Assembly (NCBI GenBank): GCA_036344135.1
Contig: JAYYUG010000098.1
Location: forward strand, 1-17,067
Length of the DNA: 17,067 bases
Origin: GCA-002731945 sp036344135
GTDB taxonomy: Bacteria; Pseudomonadota; Alphaproteobacteria; MED-G09
Direction of reading: 5' to 3'
Shown here: one piece after another, positions 15,672 through 17,067 of the stretch
How the letters are laid out: every line of letters begins with the position of its first letter
How positions within the stretch are numbered: position 1 is the first letter of the stretch
Program-made: the position numbers and the translations under genes
Notes under the pieces: generated by a model
Databases searched by the model: none
Told to the model about the DNA's origin: nothing
The model's input: the letters and a program-made list of their open reading frames with translations, nothing else

Positions 15672-16937
15672 CTATTTGATAAATCCAAAAAGATGCCCTG
15701 CAACTTTCCTTATTTGAATCTCCTCAGAACCCTCAGTGATCCTATACCTTCTGTGGTGACGATAAATATGCTCAAAGGGTTTATAACGAGAGTACCCCAT
15801 CCCTCCATGGGTTTGGATTGCTTGATCAGCAGCCTGACAAACTAGTCTATTTGCCCTGTAATTACACATTGAAACCTTATCAGAAAGATTTTTTGCAACT
15901 TCAGGTTTAGACATTTGATCCATTTGCCAAGCTGTTTTATAAACAAGGTTCCTAATCATTTCACATTCTGTATTTAGTTCTGCTAAGGGGAACTGTATTG
16001 CCTGATTGCTAGAAAGAGACTTTCCAAAGGGTTTCCGGTTTTTAGCATATTTTACACTCTCGGTAATACAAAATTGTGCTGCACCTACGCCCGAAGCAGC
16101 CTGTCTTATCCTATTTTCGTGTACAAAATGTTGGGCTAACTCAAGACCCCTATCAACTCTACCAAAGACTAAATTTTCAGGAACCCAAACATTCTTCATC
16201 TCTATTAGAGCATGATCAGTAGGCATGTTAAATGTCCATAAAAATTCTTTAATTTCGAAACCTGCAGAAGAAGTAGGAACCAAAAAACATGTTATGCCAA
16301 TTGCAGACCCGTCTTCTCCATTAGTTCTTGCAAAAATCATATCATAATTAGCCTTGTGGAGACCTGTGTTCCATATCTTCGATCCATTAATTAACCATCC
16401 GTCATTGCCGTCTCTTTTTTCAGGTATTGCCTTGGTCTCCATCCAAGTAGCATCTGAACCATGTTCTGGCTCTGTTAAACCAAAGGCTATTCGATGGGTG
16501 CCAGAAAGCATACCATTTATAAATTCCTTTTTTTGCTCCTCAGTACCGAAATCTCTAAACATAAGAACTTGTGGGAAATTACCTACTATTGAGCTTTCGT
16601 TTTGCAAATCGTTATGTAGTCCTAAGCCCTTCGCGGCGAAGTGTTCTCTAATAATCGCCATAGCCAAGTTAGATCCATTCTGACCCCCAAACTCCTTTGG
16701 TAAACCAAATCTTAAATGACCAGCTTTGTCAGCTCTTTTCCTCATCTCTCCAAGTAATGCTTCCCACTCTTCAGAAGGGAGGCCGTCTCTGTCCCAATCC
16801 GTTCTAGCGTGCTCTCTTCGATGATCAAAAAATCTTATATTGTCTTCTTGATTTTCTAGAGGTTTAATTTCATTTTCTATAAAATTATCTAAGATAATTA
16901 AATAATCTTCAATTTCTTTTGGTATATTAAAATCCAA
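15672..16937 (-). CDS. Acyl-CoA dehydrogenase (FAD), ACAD10/11-like
   Basis: Flavoenzyme that introduces the alpha-beta double bond in an acyl-CoA, passing electrons to ETF. With the start chosen here it has 421 residues. The central FAD/substrate signature FGLTEPEHGSDA is at 152-163, followed by WLINGSKIWNTG. The C-terminal domain has NRKPFGKSLSSNQAIQF, QTHGGMGYS, and ITEGSEEIQ, whose E402 aligns with the catalytic Glu of medium-chain enzymes. Length and the HGGMGYSRYKPFEHIYR segment resemble the ACAD10/11 group; chain-length preference is unknown. I start at TTG 16937 (MDFNIPKEIEDYL) because GGAG sits 6 bases upstream. An in-frame GTG at 16949 would add 4 residues but lacks a ribosome site. 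No other beta-oxidation gene is in the window. Confidence 0.94.
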   Translation of the reverse strand: MDFNIPKEIEDYLIILDNFIENEIKPLENQEDNIRFFDHRREHARTDWDRDGLPSEEWEALLGEMRKRADKAGHLRFGLPKEFGGQNGSNLAMAIIREHFAAKGLGLHNDLQNESSIVGNFPQVLMFRDFGTEEQKKEFINGMLSGTHRIAFGLTEPEHGSDATWMETKAIPEKRDGNDGWLINGSKIWNTGLHKANYDMIFARTNGEDGSAIGITCFLVPTSSAGFEIKEFLWTFNMPTDHALIEMKNVWVPENLVFGRVDRGLELAQHFVHENRIRQAASGVGAAQFCITESVKYAKNRKPFGKSLSSNQAIQFPLAELNTECEMIRNLVYKTAWQMDQMSKPEVAKNLSDKVSMCNYRANRLVCQAADQAIQTHGGMGYSRYKPFEHIYRHHRRYRITEGSEEIQIRKVAGHLFGFIK

Positions 16938-16943
16938 GGAAAA

Positions 16944-16947
16944 CTCC
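16944..16947 (-). promoter_or_regulatory. Ribosome binding site deciding the TTG start of the acyl-CoA dehydrogenase
   Basis: On the minus strand GGAG is followed by the 6-base spacer TTTTCC and then TTG GAT TTT. No Shine-Dalgarno precedes the alternative GTG at 16949, and GGAG would then lie inside the gene. Confidence 0.55.
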
Positions 16948-16952
16948 ACTAA

Positions 16953-17066
16953 TCAAGAAAAATAGTACAATAAAAATACACCAAATGTGAACATAAATAT
17001 TGTAGTTATCAATAAAACTTGTACCACTAGATGTAGTATAGAACATACCAAGAAAAAAACTATGTC
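16953..17066 (-). CDS. Possible C-terminal end of a membrane protein, cut by right window edge
   Basis: On the minus strand a frame open from the window edge to a TGA at 16955-16953 encodes 37 residues. These are almost all hydrophobic (DIVFFLVCSILHLVV, then QVLLITTIFMFTFG and VFLLYYFS), enough for one long or two short membrane segments. The stop is 15 bases upstream of the TTG start of the acyl-CoA dehydrogenase, a spacing that would suit an operon. T-rich DNA read in this direction produces Phe/Leu/Val/Ile codons by default, so this could be noncoding. No family is recognisable from so short a piece. Confidence 0.35.
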   Translation of the reverse strand, partial: DIVFFLVCSILHLVVQVLLITTIFMFTFGVFLLYYFS

Positions 17067-17067
17067 A

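Overview
The window is an AT-rich (roughly one-third G+C), densely packed stretch of bacterial chromosome. Its gene content and order point to an alphaproteobacterium: argJ-mutT divergent from secA, then accA, xerD, aroK-aroB, a CNNM/CorC protein, bolA, a J-domain protein, cobS-cobT and rpmB. From memory, much of this order recurs in Rhizobiales-type genomes. The low G+C and very short spacers would suit a streamlined, possibly marine, free-living lineage, but the species cannot be named from the sequence alone. I see no insertion sequence, prophage, CRISPR array, rRNA or tRNA. No spacer without a gene exceeds about 145 bases.

Layout. Positions 1-2671 (minus strand) hold argJ (arginine biosynthesis), mutT (nucleotide-pool sanitation) and pyrD (pyrimidine biosynthesis), transcribed leftward; pyrD runs off the left edge. 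A 143-base divergent spacer with a 15-bp palindrome and a TTGACA box separates them from secA (2815-5472, plus), the preprotein translocase motor. secA meets accA tail to tail. accA (fatty-acid synthesis), a XerD-type recombinase and a 44-codon membrane microprotein run on the minus strand (5475-7698). From a second divergent spacer, aroK-aroB-corC run rightward (7811-10712) as a tight operon with a 4-base overlap between the last two genes. bolA (minus) faces them and is divergent from a zinc-motif J-domain protein, which is followed by cobS and cobT (11121-14587, plus). rpmB (ribosomal protein L28) is convergent with cobT and overlaps its 3' end. The right end carries a secreted Sel1-repeat protein and an acyl-CoA dehydrogenase on the minus strand, plus a possible tail of one more membrane-protein gene cut by the right edge.

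Function. Most genes are housekeeping: aromatic, arginine, pyrimidine and fatty-acid biosynthesis, secretion, chromosome resolution and translation. The part least explained by textbook roles is 10765-14587. There BolA, a J-domain protein with a Cys/His cluster, an AAA+ ATPase (CobS) and a VWA/MIDAS partner (CobT) sit together with no other cobalamin gene in view. CobS/CobT are named as cobaltochelatase subunits, but the catalytic subunit CobN is not in the window. A wider chaperone or metal-insertion role for this set is a reasonable but unproven inference.
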